Below, piece by piece: positions 43,016 to 52,405 of a stretch of 64,000 bases of DNA. Source of the stretch: Thermovenabulum sp049723235 (GTDB lineage Bacteria > Bacillota > Thermosediminibacteria > Thermosediminibacterales > Thermosediminibacteraceae). The DNA lies in assembly GCF_049723235.1 (NCBI RefSeq), contig NZ_JBNARB010000005.1, positions 62,001-126,000 of the forward strand, written 5' to 3'. Both the position numbers and the translations under genes were made by a program. The notes under the pieces are model-generated. The model saw only the letters and a program-made list of their open reading frames with translations, did no database searches and was not told where the DNA came from. The first letter of the stretch is position 1. Each line of letters begins with the position of its first letter.

Positions 43016-43537
43016 ATGGGAAGAATAGAAGTTGTTCTTGCAGGCTCCGGGGGACAGGGATTGTTATTAATCGGTAAAATATTAGGTGAAGCAGCAGCAA
43101 TTTTTGATGGAAAAAATGCCGTGCAGACTACAGCCTATGGAGTAGCAACAAGAGGGGGATTTTCAAAATCGGAGGTAATAATTTCTGAAGACGAAATTGC
43201 CTTTCCGGAAGCTATGAATCCCGATTATATTGTATGTCTTTCACCCCAGGCCTTTGATATTTACAAAGGCAAAATAAAGGAAAAAGCTATATTAATTTAC
43301 GATAAAGATACGATAAAATGTGAAAATAAAGAGTATTATGGTTTTTCGATGACAAACGCTGCAGTGGAATTAAAAAACATCAGAATTTTAAATATGATAG
43401 CATTGGGTATTCTGGTCAAGATTTCGGGGATTGTAAGTTTAGAGGCAATAATTAAATCGCTGGAAAAGAATTCTCCTCTTCAATTCAGGGACCAAAATAT
43501 TAGGGCGTTTTATAAAGGTTTTGAGATGGTATCGTAA
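43016..43537 (+). CDS. korC: 2-oxoacid:ferredoxin oxidoreductase, gamma subunit
   Basis: Subunit of 173 residues with the opening VVLAGSGGQGLLLIGKILGE and TTAYGVATRGGFSKSEVIIS, both typical of the gamma chain that binds CoA together with the alpha chain. ATG at 43016 after AGGAGGGG. It completes the operon, and an aminotransferase gene follows after 19 bases. Confidence 0.93.
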   Translation: MGRIEVVLAGSGGQGLLLIGKILGEAAAIFDGKNAVQTTAYGVATRGGFSKSEVIISEDEIAFPEAMNPDYIVCLSPQAFDIYKGKIKEKAILIYDKDTIKCENKEYYGFSMTNAAVELKNIRILNMIALGILVKISGIVSLEAIIKSLEKNSPLQFRDQNIRAFYKGFEMVS

Positions 43538-43556
43538 ATTATAAGGGGTGAAAAAA

Positions 43557-44750
43557 ATGGATTACAATAAATTTTTTTCCGATGGGATTGTTAACCTGCC
43601 TCCCTCTCCTATAAGAGAGCTTTTAAAAATATCCCAAAAACCCGGTGTTATTTCCTTAGCAGGAGGTAACCCTTCACCGGATACTTTTCCTGTAGAGGAT
43701 TTAAAAATATGTTTTGAAAAAGTAATTGAGGAAAGAGCCAAAAAAATACTTCAATATAGTCCCACCGAGGGATTATCTGAATTAATAGAAGCGGTTCGAT
43801 TTTTATCTGTAGAAGATGAAATAAATTGCGAGATGGATAATATTTTAATTACAACCGGTTCTCAGCAGGGTATGGACTTAGTATGCAAGGTACTTTTAAA
43901 TCCGGGAGATGAAGTTATAGTAGAATTGCCTACTTATCCCGGGAGCCTTCATACTTTAAGAAGTTATAAGGCTAAAATAACCGGGGTACCGGTGGATGAA
44001 AAGGGTATAAATGTAAATCTATTAGAAGACATTATTCGAGAAAGGGCCATAATAGGGAAGATGCCTAAGTTTATTTACACTATTCCTACTTTTCAAAATC
44101 CATCTGGAACCACATTATCTGAAGAAAGAAGAAAGAATATTATAGAAATAGCAAAGAAATATGAAATAATTGTAGTTGAAGATGATCCCTATTCAAAACT
44201 GAGGTATTCCGGCGAATTCATTAAACCGATAAAGTCCTATGACGATGAAGGATTTGTAATATATATGAATTCCTTTTCTAAAATTTTTTGTCCGGGAGTA
44301 CGGGTTGCATGGATAATCGCGCATAAAGAAATCATAAAAAAGATGATAATCGCAAAACAGGGAATGGACTTGCATACCAGCAGTTTAAATCAGGCAATAA
44401 TAGCGGAATTTCTTAAGCAGGGGAAGCTTAAATCTCATTTAGATCGTATTGTTCCTTATTATCGTGAAAAGTGCGATATTATGGTAAAAACCATCAATGA
44501 ATGTTTTAGAGACAGGATAATTTTTACAAGTCCTGAAGGCGGATTTTTTTCATGGATTACTTTAAAACAGGAAATAGATACCAAAGATTTAATATATAAA
44601 GCTATTGAAAGAGGTGTGGTCTACGTTCCTGGTTCTTCCTTTGGTCCAGGAGAAGAAAAAGAATTAAAATCTTCTTTGAGGCTTTCATTCGCTACTGTAA
44701 ATAAAGATGATATAAAAAAAGGAGTAAAAATATTGTCGGAGATTTTTTGA
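43557..44750 (+). CDS. PLP aminotransferase, 2-aminoadipate/aromatic type
   Basis: Fold type I aminotransferase of 397 residues in the LysN/ARO8-like (MocR-related) group. The PLP Lys is in MNSFSKIFCPGVRVAW near 238-253; also seen are PPSPIRELL near 17, SLAGGNPSP near 35 and FQNPSGTTL near 180. Placed as the last gene of the kor operon, it probably makes the 2-oxoacid that KorDABC oxidises. ATG at 43557; a GTG at 43548 lies in the AAGGGGTG Shine-Dalgarno. A terminator follows. Confidence 0.88.
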   Translation: MDYNKFFSDGIVNLPPSPIRELLKISQKPGVISLAGGNPSPDTFPVEDLKICFEKVIEERAKKILQYSPTEGLSELIEAVRFLSVEDEINCEMDNILITTGSQQGMDLVCKVLLNPGDEVIVELPTYPGSLHTLRSYKAKITGVPVDEKGINVNLLEDIIRERAIIGKMPKFIYTIPTFQNPSGTTLSEERRKNIIEIAKKYEIIVVEDDPYSKLRYSGEFIKPIKSYDDEGFVIYMNSFSKIFCPGVRVAWIIAHKEIIKKMIIAKQGMDLHTSSLNQAIIAEFLKQGKLKSHLDRIVPYYREKCDIMVKTINECFRDRIIFTSPEGGFFSWITLKQEIDTKDLIYKAIERGVVYVPGSSFGPGEEKELKSSLRLSFATVNKDDIKKGVKILSEIF

Positions 44751-44782
44751 TAAGTTCAATAATTTAAGAAATTTAATTTTAG

Positions 44783-44814
44783 ACTGTTGGAAATTAATTT
44801 CCGACAGTTTTTTA
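44783..44814 (+). terminator. Terminator of the kor operon
   Basis: CTGTTGGAAATT and AATTTCCGACAG (44784-44806) form a self-complementary hairpin with one G-U pair, followed by six T. Confidence 0.85.
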
Positions 44815-44885
44815 TTTTTATTCACATTATATAGGAAAATATCATAAAAGTAATTTAAGGGATAAATGCAGTGGAGGGGATTGTA

Positions 44886-45191
44886 TTGACATACGATTGC
44901 AAATTTTTAAAACTACACAAAAAAATACCGCTTATAGAAAACGAACTTAAAATTTATAAGTGTCTTTTAGGGAATGCTCTATTAAAAGAAAAGGACTTGG
45001 ATGAAAAATGGGCCTGTAAAGGTTGTAAAGTGAAAGATTTTAACGACAAAATTTGCATTAATTTAATTCCGCAAAAAGAGTTTATTAAACGCGGTTTAAG
45101 CGAAACATCTTTTCTTTGTACTTTGATGAACGTAATTTTTAGTGAACCCGAAGAGTTTTGTTTGCTTAAATGCAAATATCGAGAAAATTAA
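44886..45191 (+). CDS. Cysteine-rich hypothetical protein
   Basis: A 101-residue basic protein with nine cysteines (among them CKGCKVKDFNDKIC near 38-51 and CLLKCKY near the end), suggesting a metal or Fe-S site. TTG at 44886 is six bases behind GGAGGGG; a GTG at 44871 precedes that Shine-Dalgarno. No membrane segment. It stands alone between the kor operon and a TPR gene. I do not recognise the family. Confidence 0.6.
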   Translation: MTYDCKFLKLHKKIPLIENELKIYKCLLGNALLKEKDLDEKWACKGCKVKDFNDKICINLIPQKEFIKRGLSETSFLCTLMNVIFSEPEEFCLLKCKYREN

Positions 45192-45317
45192 ATAAAAATA
45201 TGTCGATATTTATAAAATCTTATGAAAATTTGTATAAAGGAAATTTTCTTTGATTATAGAATAAATATATATGTTTTTAATTAAGACAAGCTTTCAGTTT
45301 ATTTGGGGGGAATTTAG

Positions 45318-46508
45318 ATGATAAAAACCGAAGTTTGGGAAGTCTTTAGTAAAATACTTGAGAGCGTAGGTACAATATATATTCAGAATTCTTTATCTTA
45401 CATACAGATATATGTTTATAAAATTATGTTCCATATTGGTCTTTACTCCAAAGGGCTATATAAAATAGAAGAAAAAATAAAAAAGGAAAAGTATCAGGAT
45501 ATATATCTTTTGGCCTTTGGGGGATTGTTTTCTTTTTTATTAAAGGATTATAAAAAGGCATTGAAATACTTCAGAGAAATAGAAAAAATTACTAATTCCT
45601 CTTATGTTCAATATTTCTTAGGGAAAATTTTTGAGGAATTGTCCGAATACGATAAAGCCATTGAAAAGTATGAGCTTACTTTGACTACCCCGGAATTAAA
45701 ATTAAAATCCTATTGCAATATAATAAAAATTTTATATAAACTTGAAAAATATGAAGAGGCTATAAATCTTATTGATTTTATAATAGATTCTACTGAAGGT
45801 GAAAATTTGAAGACTTTATTAAACCATAAAGGGCTATGTTTATTGAAAACAGGGAATATTAAAGATGCCAAGAAGAGCTTTGAAAAAGCCTTGGAAATTT
45901 CGGAAAACGATCTGAGTGTTAAACAGAATCTTGCTACATGCTTATTGATGATGAAAGATTATAAAAAGGCCGTAAAGCTTTTTAAAGAAGTTTATGAAAA
46001 AAATGATGTGGACATTACATTGCTTAACAACTTTACTACAGCGTTAGCAGGTTTAGGAAAATATGATGAAGCAATAAAATTATGTGAAAAAGGATTAAAA
46101 ATTGATTGTCAAAATAGCGATCTTTTAATAAATTTAGGGTACTGCTTGTATAAGAAAAATATGATTAATAAGGCTATGGAATGTTTTAAACAGGCTGAAA
46201 AAATAAACCCCGAAGACTTCACCCTTCAAAACAATATTGCTTATTGTCTGATATCTTTGAAACGCTATAAAGAGGCATTGGAAATATTAAATAGGATTTT
46301 GCAAAAAAAGGCAAAAGATGATATATTATTGAATAAAGCCTACTGTCTTTTCAAAATGGGTATGTATAAGGAAGCTGCAGAATGCTATGAAAAAATAAAC
46401 CCTGAAAGAATAGATTTTAATATAAAGACCATTATTGGTATATGCTACGAAAATATGGGTGATAAGGAAAAGGCAGTAGAATTTTATAATAAAGCGTTAA
46501 CAGCTTAA
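45318..46508 (+). CDS. TPR-repeat protein
   Basis: Protein of 396 residues made almost wholly of tetratricopeptide repeats, about nine, from residue 75 on; examples are LGKIFEELSEYDKAIEKYEL and INLGYCLYKKNMINKAMECF. The first 60 residues are more hydrophobic and may be membrane-associated, but no signal peptide is clear. TPR proteins scaffold protein complexes; nothing here names the partner. The ATG follows TTGGGGGGAA. surE follows after 14 bases. Confidence 0.85.
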   Translation: MIKTEVWEVFSKILESVGTIYIQNSLSYIQIYVYKIMFHIGLYSKGLYKIEEKIKKEKYQDIYLLAFGGLFSFLLKDYKKALKYFREIEKITNSSYVQYFLGKIFEELSEYDKAIEKYELTLTTPELKLKSYCNIIKILYKLEKYEEAINLIDFIIDSTEGENLKTLLNHKGLCLLKTGNIKDAKKSFEKALEISENDLSVKQNLATCLLMMKDYKKAVKLFKEVYEKNDVDITLLNNFTTALAGLGKYDEAIKLCEKGLKIDCQNSDLLINLGYCLYKKNMINKAMECFKQAEKINPEDFTLQNNIAYCLISLKRYKEALEILNRILQKKAKDDILLNKAYCLFKMGMYKEAAECYEKINPERIDFNIKTIIGICYENMGDKEKAVEFYNKALTA

Positions 46509-46522
46509 GCGGGGTGAAAATT

Positions 46523-47284
46523 TTGAAAATACTTGTATCAAACGATGACGGAATATATGCTGAAGGAATATTCGCACTGGTAAAAGAACTGAAAAATATT
46601 GGAAAAGTTTTTGTAGTGGCGCCCGACAGGGAAAGAAGTGCTACTGCTCATGCTATAACCATGCATAAACCTCTAAGGGTTGATAAAGTGGAAATTTTTG
46701 GATCGGAGGTAACATCATTTAAGGTAAATGGTACGCCTTCCGATTGCGTAAAGTTGGCTTTAGATGCATTGCTTAAAGAACCTCCGGATTTAGTGATTTC
46801 GGGAATTAACAAAGGACCTAATTTAGGGACAGATGTAATTTATTCGGGTACCGTATCTGCAGCAATAGAAGCATCAATTTATGGTATTCCTGCTATTGCT
46901 GCTTCAGTAGCTTCTTATGAGGATGTAATTTTCGATTATCCAGCAGAAGTCATTAGAAAGTTGTGTGAGTACATAAAAGATAAGGAATTTCCGAAGGATT
47001 CACTATTAAATATAAATATTCCTGCTTTGCCAAAGGAAAAAATAAAGGGGGTAATGATAACCCACTTAGGGACAAGAAAATATAAAAATTGTTTTCATAA
47101 AAGATGTGATCCAAGGGGAAAAGATTATTATTGGTTAGCCGGGGAAGTGGTCGAAGATCTTATGGATGAGGATTCGGATGTATGGGCAATTCATAATGGT
47201 TACATATCGATTACTCCCATTCACTTTGATTTGACAAAGTATGAAATTATGGATATGTTAAAATCATGGAAAATAAATTTGTGA
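46523..47284 (+). CDS. surE: 5'/3'-nucleotidase SurE
   Basis: Metal-dependent nucleotidase of 253 residues. The opening LVSNDDGIYAEGI (Asp pair for the metal) and the middle SGINKGPNLGTDVIYSGTVS near 92-111 are diagnostic. TTG at 46523 gives the family's N-terminus MKILVSNDDG and suits the GCGGGG Shine-Dalgarno; the GTG at 46514 is in frame. It is likely co-transcribed with the TPR gene. Confidence 0.94.
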   Translation: MKILVSNDDGIYAEGIFALVKELKNIGKVFVVAPDRERSATAHAITMHKPLRVDKVEIFGSEVTSFKVNGTPSDCVKLALDALLKEPPDLVISGINKGPNLGTDVIYSGTVSAAIEASIYGIPAIAASVASYEDVIFDYPAEVIRKLCEYIKDKEFPKDSLLNINIPALPKEKIKGVMITHLGTRKYKNCFHKRCDPRGKDYYWLAGEVVEDLMDEDSDVWAIHNGYISITPIHFDLTKYEIMDMLKSWKINL

Positions 47285-47306
47285 ATAATTTTAAGAAGGG
47301 GATTTA

Positions 47307-47468
47307 ATGGAGGACAAATTGGAATTAATTGCACAAAAGGAATTAAATTATAATGATGAATTATATAAATTCGTGGATTTTTTAAATAAAACCTTTAAAA
47401 AGAAAGGTTTTATTTTCGGAATAACAAAAAAAGAAGATAAAGCTATAATATCCGTATACGAAACTTAA
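47307..47468 (+). CDS. Small DUF4264 (YpmA-like) protein
   Basis: A 53-residue protein. The pattern IAQKELNYNDELYKFVDFLN and GFIFGITKKEDKAIISVYET matches, from memory, DUF4264/YpmA small proteins of Firmicutes. ATG at 47307 with AAGAAGGGG upstream, 22 bases after surE. No function is known. Confidence 0.65.
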   Translation: MEDKLELIAQKELNYNDELYKFVDFLNKTFKKKGFIFGITKKEDKAIISVYET

Positions 47469-47545
47469 CCCAATAAAAAAAGGAACCTTTTTTACCCCTC
47501 CTGAATAACCTAAGTATTAAAGTCATTTTTGGGGGGGTAATTTTT

Positions 47546-48646
47546 ATGAGAGGAAAAGAAAGAAGATATTTTCCGGGAACCAGTACTCCTTACGGATATT
47601 TGCCATTTTTTAGTAATGTGATATCGTGGAAAGAAGCCAAAAAAATTTATGTTTTAAAAGGCGGTCCAGGAACCGGTAAGTCCACATTCCTGGGGAAATT
47701 GGGGGAAAGATTATTGGAAGAAGGTTACGATGTAGAATTCCTTCATTGTTCAGCCGATAGCAATTCTTTAGATGGCATTTACCTGGCTAAGGAAGGTATA
47801 GCTCTTGTGGATGGGACAGCTCCTCATGTGATAGACCCAAATTTTCCTGGAGCAGTGGATGTAATAATAAATTTAGGAGATTATTGGAGCGCAAATATTC
47901 TAATAAAAAATAAGGATGAAATTATAAATCTGCAGGAGCAAATCAAAGATTGTTATTTACATGCTTTTACTCATTTAAAAATTGCCAAGGCTTGTTATGA
48001 TGAGGTAGAAAGTATTTACATTAAAGCTGTTAAAAAATTGGAGTTTCAAAGATTTTTAAACGAATTTATTTATGATGTATTTAAAGATAAGCAAGCAGCC
48101 CATAAAATCCCAAAGGTAAGAAAAATGTTTGCCAGTTCAATAACACCCGAGGGCAAGGTTAATTTTATTAAGAATCTTTTCGATCCCCTTAAATATAAAT
48201 ATATTTTTACATCTGCCTCCGGTGAATTAGTAAACGAGGTTTTGAAAGCTATTAGGGATAGAGCATTAATGTTGGGATATAATATAGAAGAATTTCATTG
48301 CCCGGTTACTACAGAGAAGATTGATCATTTAATATTACCGGAAATAAGCCTGGGTTTTGTTACTTCAAAAGAACCTCATTTATACTCTGAACCGGTAGGA
48401 AATATCAAACTTGTGAATTTGGATAACTATATAGATTTCAACAAGATAAATCAAAACAAATTTGTTAAATTAGCTTCTGAAAGAATAATCAATGCTTTAG
48501 ATGAAGCTGTTGAAGGGATGAAAGAAGCAAAACATCTGCATGACGATTTAGAAAAATTCTATATAGAATCTATGAATTTTAATAGAATAGATAAATTATT
48601 AGAAGATATATATGAAGATATCATTAAAAATATTGATCAGAAATAG
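47546..48646 (+). CDS. Duplicated P-loop ATPase of the PRK06851 type
   Basis: Protein of 366 residues. The N-terminal half has a Walker A KGGPGTGKSTFLGKL near 39-53 and FLHCSADSNSLDGIYL near 73; the second half repeats the fold with IFTSASGELVNEVLKAI near 229 in place of a P-loop and EFHCPVTTEKIDHLILP near 252. This two-half arrangement is known in a family of uncharacterised ATPases, often in spore formers. ATG with GGGGGGG upstream; a terminator overlaps the stop. Role unknown. Confidence 0.75.
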   Translation: MRGKERRYFPGTSTPYGYLPFFSNVISWKEAKKIYVLKGGPGTGKSTFLGKLGERLLEEGYDVEFLHCSADSNSLDGIYLAKEGIALVDGTAPHVIDPNFPGAVDVIINLGDYWSANILIKNKDEIINLQEQIKDCYLHAFTHLKIAKACYDEVESIYIKAVKKLEFQRFLNEFIYDVFKDKQAAHKIPKVRKMFASSITPEGKVNFIKNLFDPLKYKYIFTSASGELVNEVLKAIRDRALMLGYNIEEFHCPVTTEKIDHLILPEISLGFVTSKEPHLYSEPVGNIKLVNLDNYIDFNKINQNKFVKLASERIINALDEAVEGMKEAKHLHDDLEKFYIESMNFNRIDKLLEDIYEDIIKNIDQK

Positions 48647-48666
48647 GGCTTTTTAGCCCTTTTTTA
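48645..48666 (+). terminator. Terminator after the duplicated ATPase
   Basis: AGGGCT (48645-48650) pairs with AGCCCT (48655-48660) with a four-base loop and six following T; it includes the stop codon. Confidence 0.78.
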
Positions 48667-48750
48667 CTTTTTTGTTACAAAAAAGGAAAAATAAAATTAA
48701 TGAAGAATAATTTATAATAATAAAAGGAAGTAAATTTTAGGAGGAAAACA

Positions 48751-49479
48751 ATGAGATTAAATAGAATTAAATTAAATTTTATAATTATTCTGATCGTTAT
48801 TACTACGGCAATATATGTTATAAGTTGTGGAGATAAATTCAGCAATTTACAGCCAAAGGATTCTATAATAAAAGCTAGTGAAAAATTAAAATTAGTAAAA
48901 TCGTATAGGATGAATATAGAAGCGGTGTTTACAATAAAAGAAGTAGACCAAAAACTTTCTTTTACAGGAGAAGTACAGAATCCAAATATGATGCACCTGA
49001 ATGGCGATTTAATGGGAATGAGCATTGATATTTATCAAAAAGACAACAGTTTTTATATAAAAAATCCTCTAAATGGCAAATGGGTTAAGACGGATGATTT
49101 TGCGTTTGGTGAAATGAACGATATTCTTAAAACACCGGAAAAAACGTTAGAAAAACTTAAGGATATAATTGAAAAAGCTGAATATCTTAATGATGAAAAA
49201 GTAAAAGGAGTAGACTGCAAGGTTATAAAATTTGTTCCAAATAGTGAAAAAATAAAGGAATTATTAATAGAAGGTACTAATACGGAAGATGTGGATGAGG
49301 TGCAGGCGGTTTATACTTTATGGGTCGGTAAAAAAGATTTCTTAATTTATAAAATGAAAGTGGATATATTGATTAAAGATAATTCCTCCGGGAATAGAAC
49401 TATGAATATGACCGTTGATTTGTTTGATTTTAATAAAAAAGATGTTGTCGTTAATTTCCCCGCCGATTTGCCTAAATAA
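48751..49479 (+). CDS. Lipoprotein with a LolA-like fold (predicted)
   Basis: Exported lipoprotein of 242 residues. A basic N-terminus and hydrophobic stretch (10-25) end in a lipobox YVISCG, with the lipidated Cys at about residue 26. The mature part is beta-rich, with repeated strands such as MNIEAVFTIKEVDQKLSF and GKWVKTDDFAF, similar in general form to LolA/LppX or DUF6612 proteins. ATG with AGGAGG upstream. It is probably bound to the outer face of the membrane; the ligand is unknown. Confidence 0.75.
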   Translation: MRLNRIKLNFIIILIVITTAIYVISCGDKFSNLQPKDSIIKASEKLKLVKSYRMNIEAVFTIKEVDQKLSFTGEVQNPNMMHLNGDLMGMSIDIYQKDNSFYIKNPLNGKWVKTDDFAFGEMNDILKTPEKTLEKLKDIIEKAEYLNDEKVKGVDCKVIKFVPNSEKIKELLIEGTNTEDVDEVQAVYTLWVGKKDFLIYKMKVDILIKDNSSGNRTMNMTVDLFDFNKKDVVVNFPADLPK

Positions 49480-49502
49480 TTATTGAATAGGAGGTAAAAG
49501 CT

Positions 49503-50702
49503 ATGTTTCTTTCGGAAAAAGCTAAAGGTATAAGTCCATCTCCTACTTTGGCAGTAGATTCCAAAGCCAAACAAATGAAAAGTGAAGGTTATGATGTGAT
49601 CGGTTTTGGAGCTGGAGAACCGGATTTTGACACTCCTTCCTTTATTAAATCATCGGCAATCAATGCTATAAATGAAGGTTTTACAAAATACACCCCGGTA
49701 GGAGGTATTCCTGAATTAAAAAAGGCAATAGCTGATATTTTTAATGAAGAGTTGGGACTTACATATAAGCCCGGTGAGATTATAGTTTCCAATGGAGCCA
49801 AGCAATGTCTTTATAATGCCCTTTATTGTATTGTAAATCCCGGAGACGAAGTATTAATACCCCATCCTTATTGGGTAAGCTATCCGGAGCTTGTAAAACT
49901 ATGTGGGGGAACACCGGTTTTTGTACCCACTTATGAAAAAGATGATTTTAAAATGAAAAAGGATGTAATTGAACCTTTAATCACTTCTAAGACGAAGGTG
50001 ATTATTGTAAATAGCCCAAATAATCCGACAGGTAGTGTATATTCAAAGAAAGAATTGGAAGACATTGCTGAGCTTGCAATTCGATACAATTTATTCATTA
50101 TTTCCGACGAAATTTACGATAAACTCATATATGATGGTGAACAACATATAAGTATAGCTACCCTCGGCAAAGATGTTTTTGATAGGACTTTGATAGTTAA
50201 TGGTGTATCGAAGGCATATTCAATGACCGGTTGGAGAATAGGCTATGCGGCGGGACCCGAGGAAGTTGTGAAAGCCATGACCGATTTTCAAAGTCATACC
50301 ACATCAAACCCCAATTCCATAGCCCAAAAAGCTGCTTTAGAAGCACTTACAAATCCCGAGAGAAAGAAAGCTATATCTTCGATGGTAGAAGAGTTTTCCA
50401 AGAGAAGGAATTATATGGTGGAAAGGATAAATCAAATACCAGGGCTTTCATGCATAAAACCTAAGGGTGCTTTTTATGTAATGATGAATATTTCAAAAAC
50501 TTTTGGGAAGAAAATAAAAGGTTTTGAAATAAATAATTCTACCGATTTTGCTCAAAAGCTATTAGAAAATTATATGGTGGCTGTTGTTCCGGGTATAGCT
50601 TTTGGAACAGAGGATTTTGTGCGGTTATCGTATGCCACCTCTTTAAAAAATATTGAAAAAGGACTTGATCGAATTGAAAATTTTGTTAGAGACTTGGTAT
50701 AA
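49503..50702 (+). CDS. Aspartate aminotransferase (class I)
   Basis: PLP enzyme of 399 residues, type Ib aspartate aminotransferase by pattern. The PLP Lys is in VNGVSKAYSMTGWRIGYAAG near 233-252; the start ISPSPTLAVDSKAKQMK and NSPNNPTGSVYSK near 170 are typical. It moves amino groups between aspartate and 2-oxoglutarate, though broader substrates are common. ATG with GGAGG upstream, and a terminator starts at its stop codon. Confidence 0.9.
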   Translation: MFLSEKAKGISPSPTLAVDSKAKQMKSEGYDVIGFGAGEPDFDTPSFIKSSAINAINEGFTKYTPVGGIPELKKAIADIFNEELGLTYKPGEIIVSNGAKQCLYNALYCIVNPGDEVLIPHPYWVSYPELVKLCGGTPVFVPTYEKDDFKMKKDVIEPLITSKTKVIIVNSPNNPTGSVYSKKELEDIAELAIRYNLFIISDEIYDKLIYDGEQHISIATLGKDVFDRTLIVNGVSKAYSMTGWRIGYAAGPEEVVKAMTDFQSHTTSNPNSIAQKAALEALTNPERKKAISSMVEEFSKRRNYMVERINQIPGLSCIKPKGAFYVMMNISKTFGKKIKGFEINNSTDFAQKLLENYMVAVVPGIAFGTEDFVRLSYATSLKNIEKGLDRIENFVRDLV

Positions 50703-50732
50703 TAAGCAGGTAAAGGCCTGCTTATTTTTTTA
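50701..50732 (+). terminator. Terminator between the aminotransferase and purB
   Basis: AATAAGCAGG (50701-50710) pairs perfectly with CCTGCTTATT (50717-50726), then T-run. The left arm includes the stop codon. Confidence 0.9.
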
Positions 50733-50748
50733 AAAAGGAGTGAAGGCA

Positions 50749-52176
50749 TTGAGGGATGTTTTCGAAAATCCTTTAATAGATAGGTATGCAAGTAGAGAAA
50801 TGTTGGAAAACTTTTCACCTCAAAAAAAATATTCCCTATGGCGTAAGTTGTGGATTGCTCTTGCTGAAGCAGAGAAGGAACTTGGAATTCCAATTACAGA
50901 CGAACAGATAGAAGAAATGAAAAAATTTGCTGAAATTATTAATTATGAGGATGCAGAAGAATTTGAAAAGTCTACAAGACACGATGTGATGGCACATATA
51001 TTAGCCTATGGGAAACAGTGTCCTAAGGCAAAGCCGATTATTCACCTGGGTGCTACCAGTGCTTTTGTAGGGGATAATACCGATATAATTTTAATGAGAG
51101 ATGGGCTTGGGATTTTAAAGAAAAAATTGATTAATGTGATTTACAACCTGTCGGAATTTGCAATGAGGTTTAAAGACCTTCCTACGCTGGGATTTACACA
51201 TTTTCAACCAGCCCAATTGACTACGGTGGGGAAAAGGGCTACCCTCTGGATATACGATTTAATTTTGGATTTAAAGGATATGGAATATACAGAACAAAAT
51301 TTGGTATTACGGGGTGTAAAAGGCACAACGGGTACTCAGGCGAGCTTTTTGAAACTTTTTGATGGGGATGAAGAAAAGGTTAAAAAACTTGACAAAATCA
51401 TTGCTAAAAAATTTGGCTTTGAAAAATCCGTTCCTGTTTCCGGGCAAACATACACCAGGAAAATAGATAGCTTTATATTGAGAGTTTTACAGGGTATTGC
51501 TGAGAGCGCACATAAATTTGCAAATGATATAAGATTACTTTCGGGATTAAAGGAGATAGAAGAACCTTTTGAAAAAACTCAAATAGGATCATCGGCAATG
51601 GCATATAAGAAAAATCCCATGAGATGTGAAAGAATGACCGCACTTTCCAGATTTGTAATTGTAAATGGATTAAATCCTTATATTACAGCATCCTGCCAAT
51701 GGTTTGAAAGAACCCTGGATGATTCTGCAAATAGAAGAATTGTTATTCCCGAAATGTTTCTTGCTACGGATGCAATTTTAAACATTTATTTGAACGTAAG
51801 TGCGGGCCTTATTGTAAATGAAAAAATAATTGAAAATCATGTAAGAGAAGAACTGCCTTTCATTGCTACCGAAAATATACTAATGGAAGCGGTAAAAAAG
51901 GGTGGAGATCGCCAGGAGCTTCATGAAGCAATAAGAGTTTATTCCAGGGAGGCGCAGGAGGAAATAAAACAAGGGAAGGAAAACAATCTAATAAATAAAG
52001 TTGTAGAAGATAAAAGATTTAATATCAGCAAAGAGGAGATTATTAAAATACTTGAACCTAAAAATTATATTGGCAGGAGTCCATCTCAGGTTTTGGAATT
52101 TCTTCAGGAAGAGGTAAAGCCGTATTTGCAAAAGTACCAGGAATTTCTCGGTATTTCCAGCGAATTAAAAGTATAA
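50749..52176 (+). CDS. purB: Adenylosuccinate lyase
   Basis: Lyase of 475 residues that acts twice in purine synthesis. The fumarase/aspartase-superfamily signature is SSAMAYKKNPMRCERM near 280-295, with the catalytic-loop Ser; the general base His region is GFTHFQPAQLTTVGKRA near 147, and an early HDVMAH is near 80. TTG at 50749 sits eight bases from AAGGAG; GTG at 50740 lies in that Shine-Dalgarno. It stands alone, away from other pur genes. Confidence 0.95.
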   Translation: MRDVFENPLIDRYASREMLENFSPQKKYSLWRKLWIALAEAEKELGIPITDEQIEEMKKFAEIINYEDAEEFEKSTRHDVMAHILAYGKQCPKAKPIIHLGATSAFVGDNTDIILMRDGLGILKKKLINVIYNLSEFAMRFKDLPTLGFTHFQPAQLTTVGKRATLWIYDLILDLKDMEYTEQNLVLRGVKGTTGTQASFLKLFDGDEEKVKKLDKIIAKKFGFEKSVPVSGQTYTRKIDSFILRVLQGIAESAHKFANDIRLLSGLKEIEEPFEKTQIGSSAMAYKKNPMRCERMTALSRFVIVNGLNPYITASCQWFERTLDDSANRRIVIPEMFLATDAILNIYLNVSAGLIVNEKIIENHVREELPFIATENILMEAVKKGGDRQELHEAIRVYSREAQEEIKQGKENNLINKVVEDKRFNISKEEIIKILEPKNYIGRSPSQVLEFLQEEVKPYLQKYQEFLGISSELKV

Positions 52177-52189
52177 AGGAGGTATCTTA

Positions 52190-52393
52190 ATGCCTACCTA
52201 TGATTTTATATGTAATCAATGCGGATTTCTATTTAGCGAATTTATAAATATTAAAGATAAAGATAAAGTAAAATGTCCTAAATGTAATGGTAATGTTACT
52301 CAAAGATTTACAGGGTTTATTTATACCCGAAAGGGAGAATCTGGTCAGGGAGGATGTGCCGGGAGCTGTTCTTCTTGCAGTGGATGTAAATAA
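52190..52393 (+). CDS. FmdB-type zinc-ribbon protein
   Basis: A 67-residue protein of the FmdB/CxxC_CxxC_SSSS family: MPTYDFICNQCGFLFSEF, then KCPKCNGNV, giving a zinc ribbon, with a Gly/Ser/Cys-rich tail (CAGSCSSCSGC). It follows purB by 13 bases, with AAAGGAGG upstream. Family members are regulators or small metal-binding factors of unclear role. Confidence 0.85.
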   Translation: MPTYDFICNQCGFLFSEFINIKDKDKVKCPKCNGNVTQRFTGFIYTRKGESGQGGCAGSCSSCSGCK

Positions 52394-52405
52394 GTAATAT
52401 AAGAT

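Noticed and set aside
47470..47500. AAAAAAGGAACCTTTTTT palindrome after the DUF4264 gene as a terminator
   Set aside because: The loop would be only four bases and the stem almost all A-T; too weak to list.
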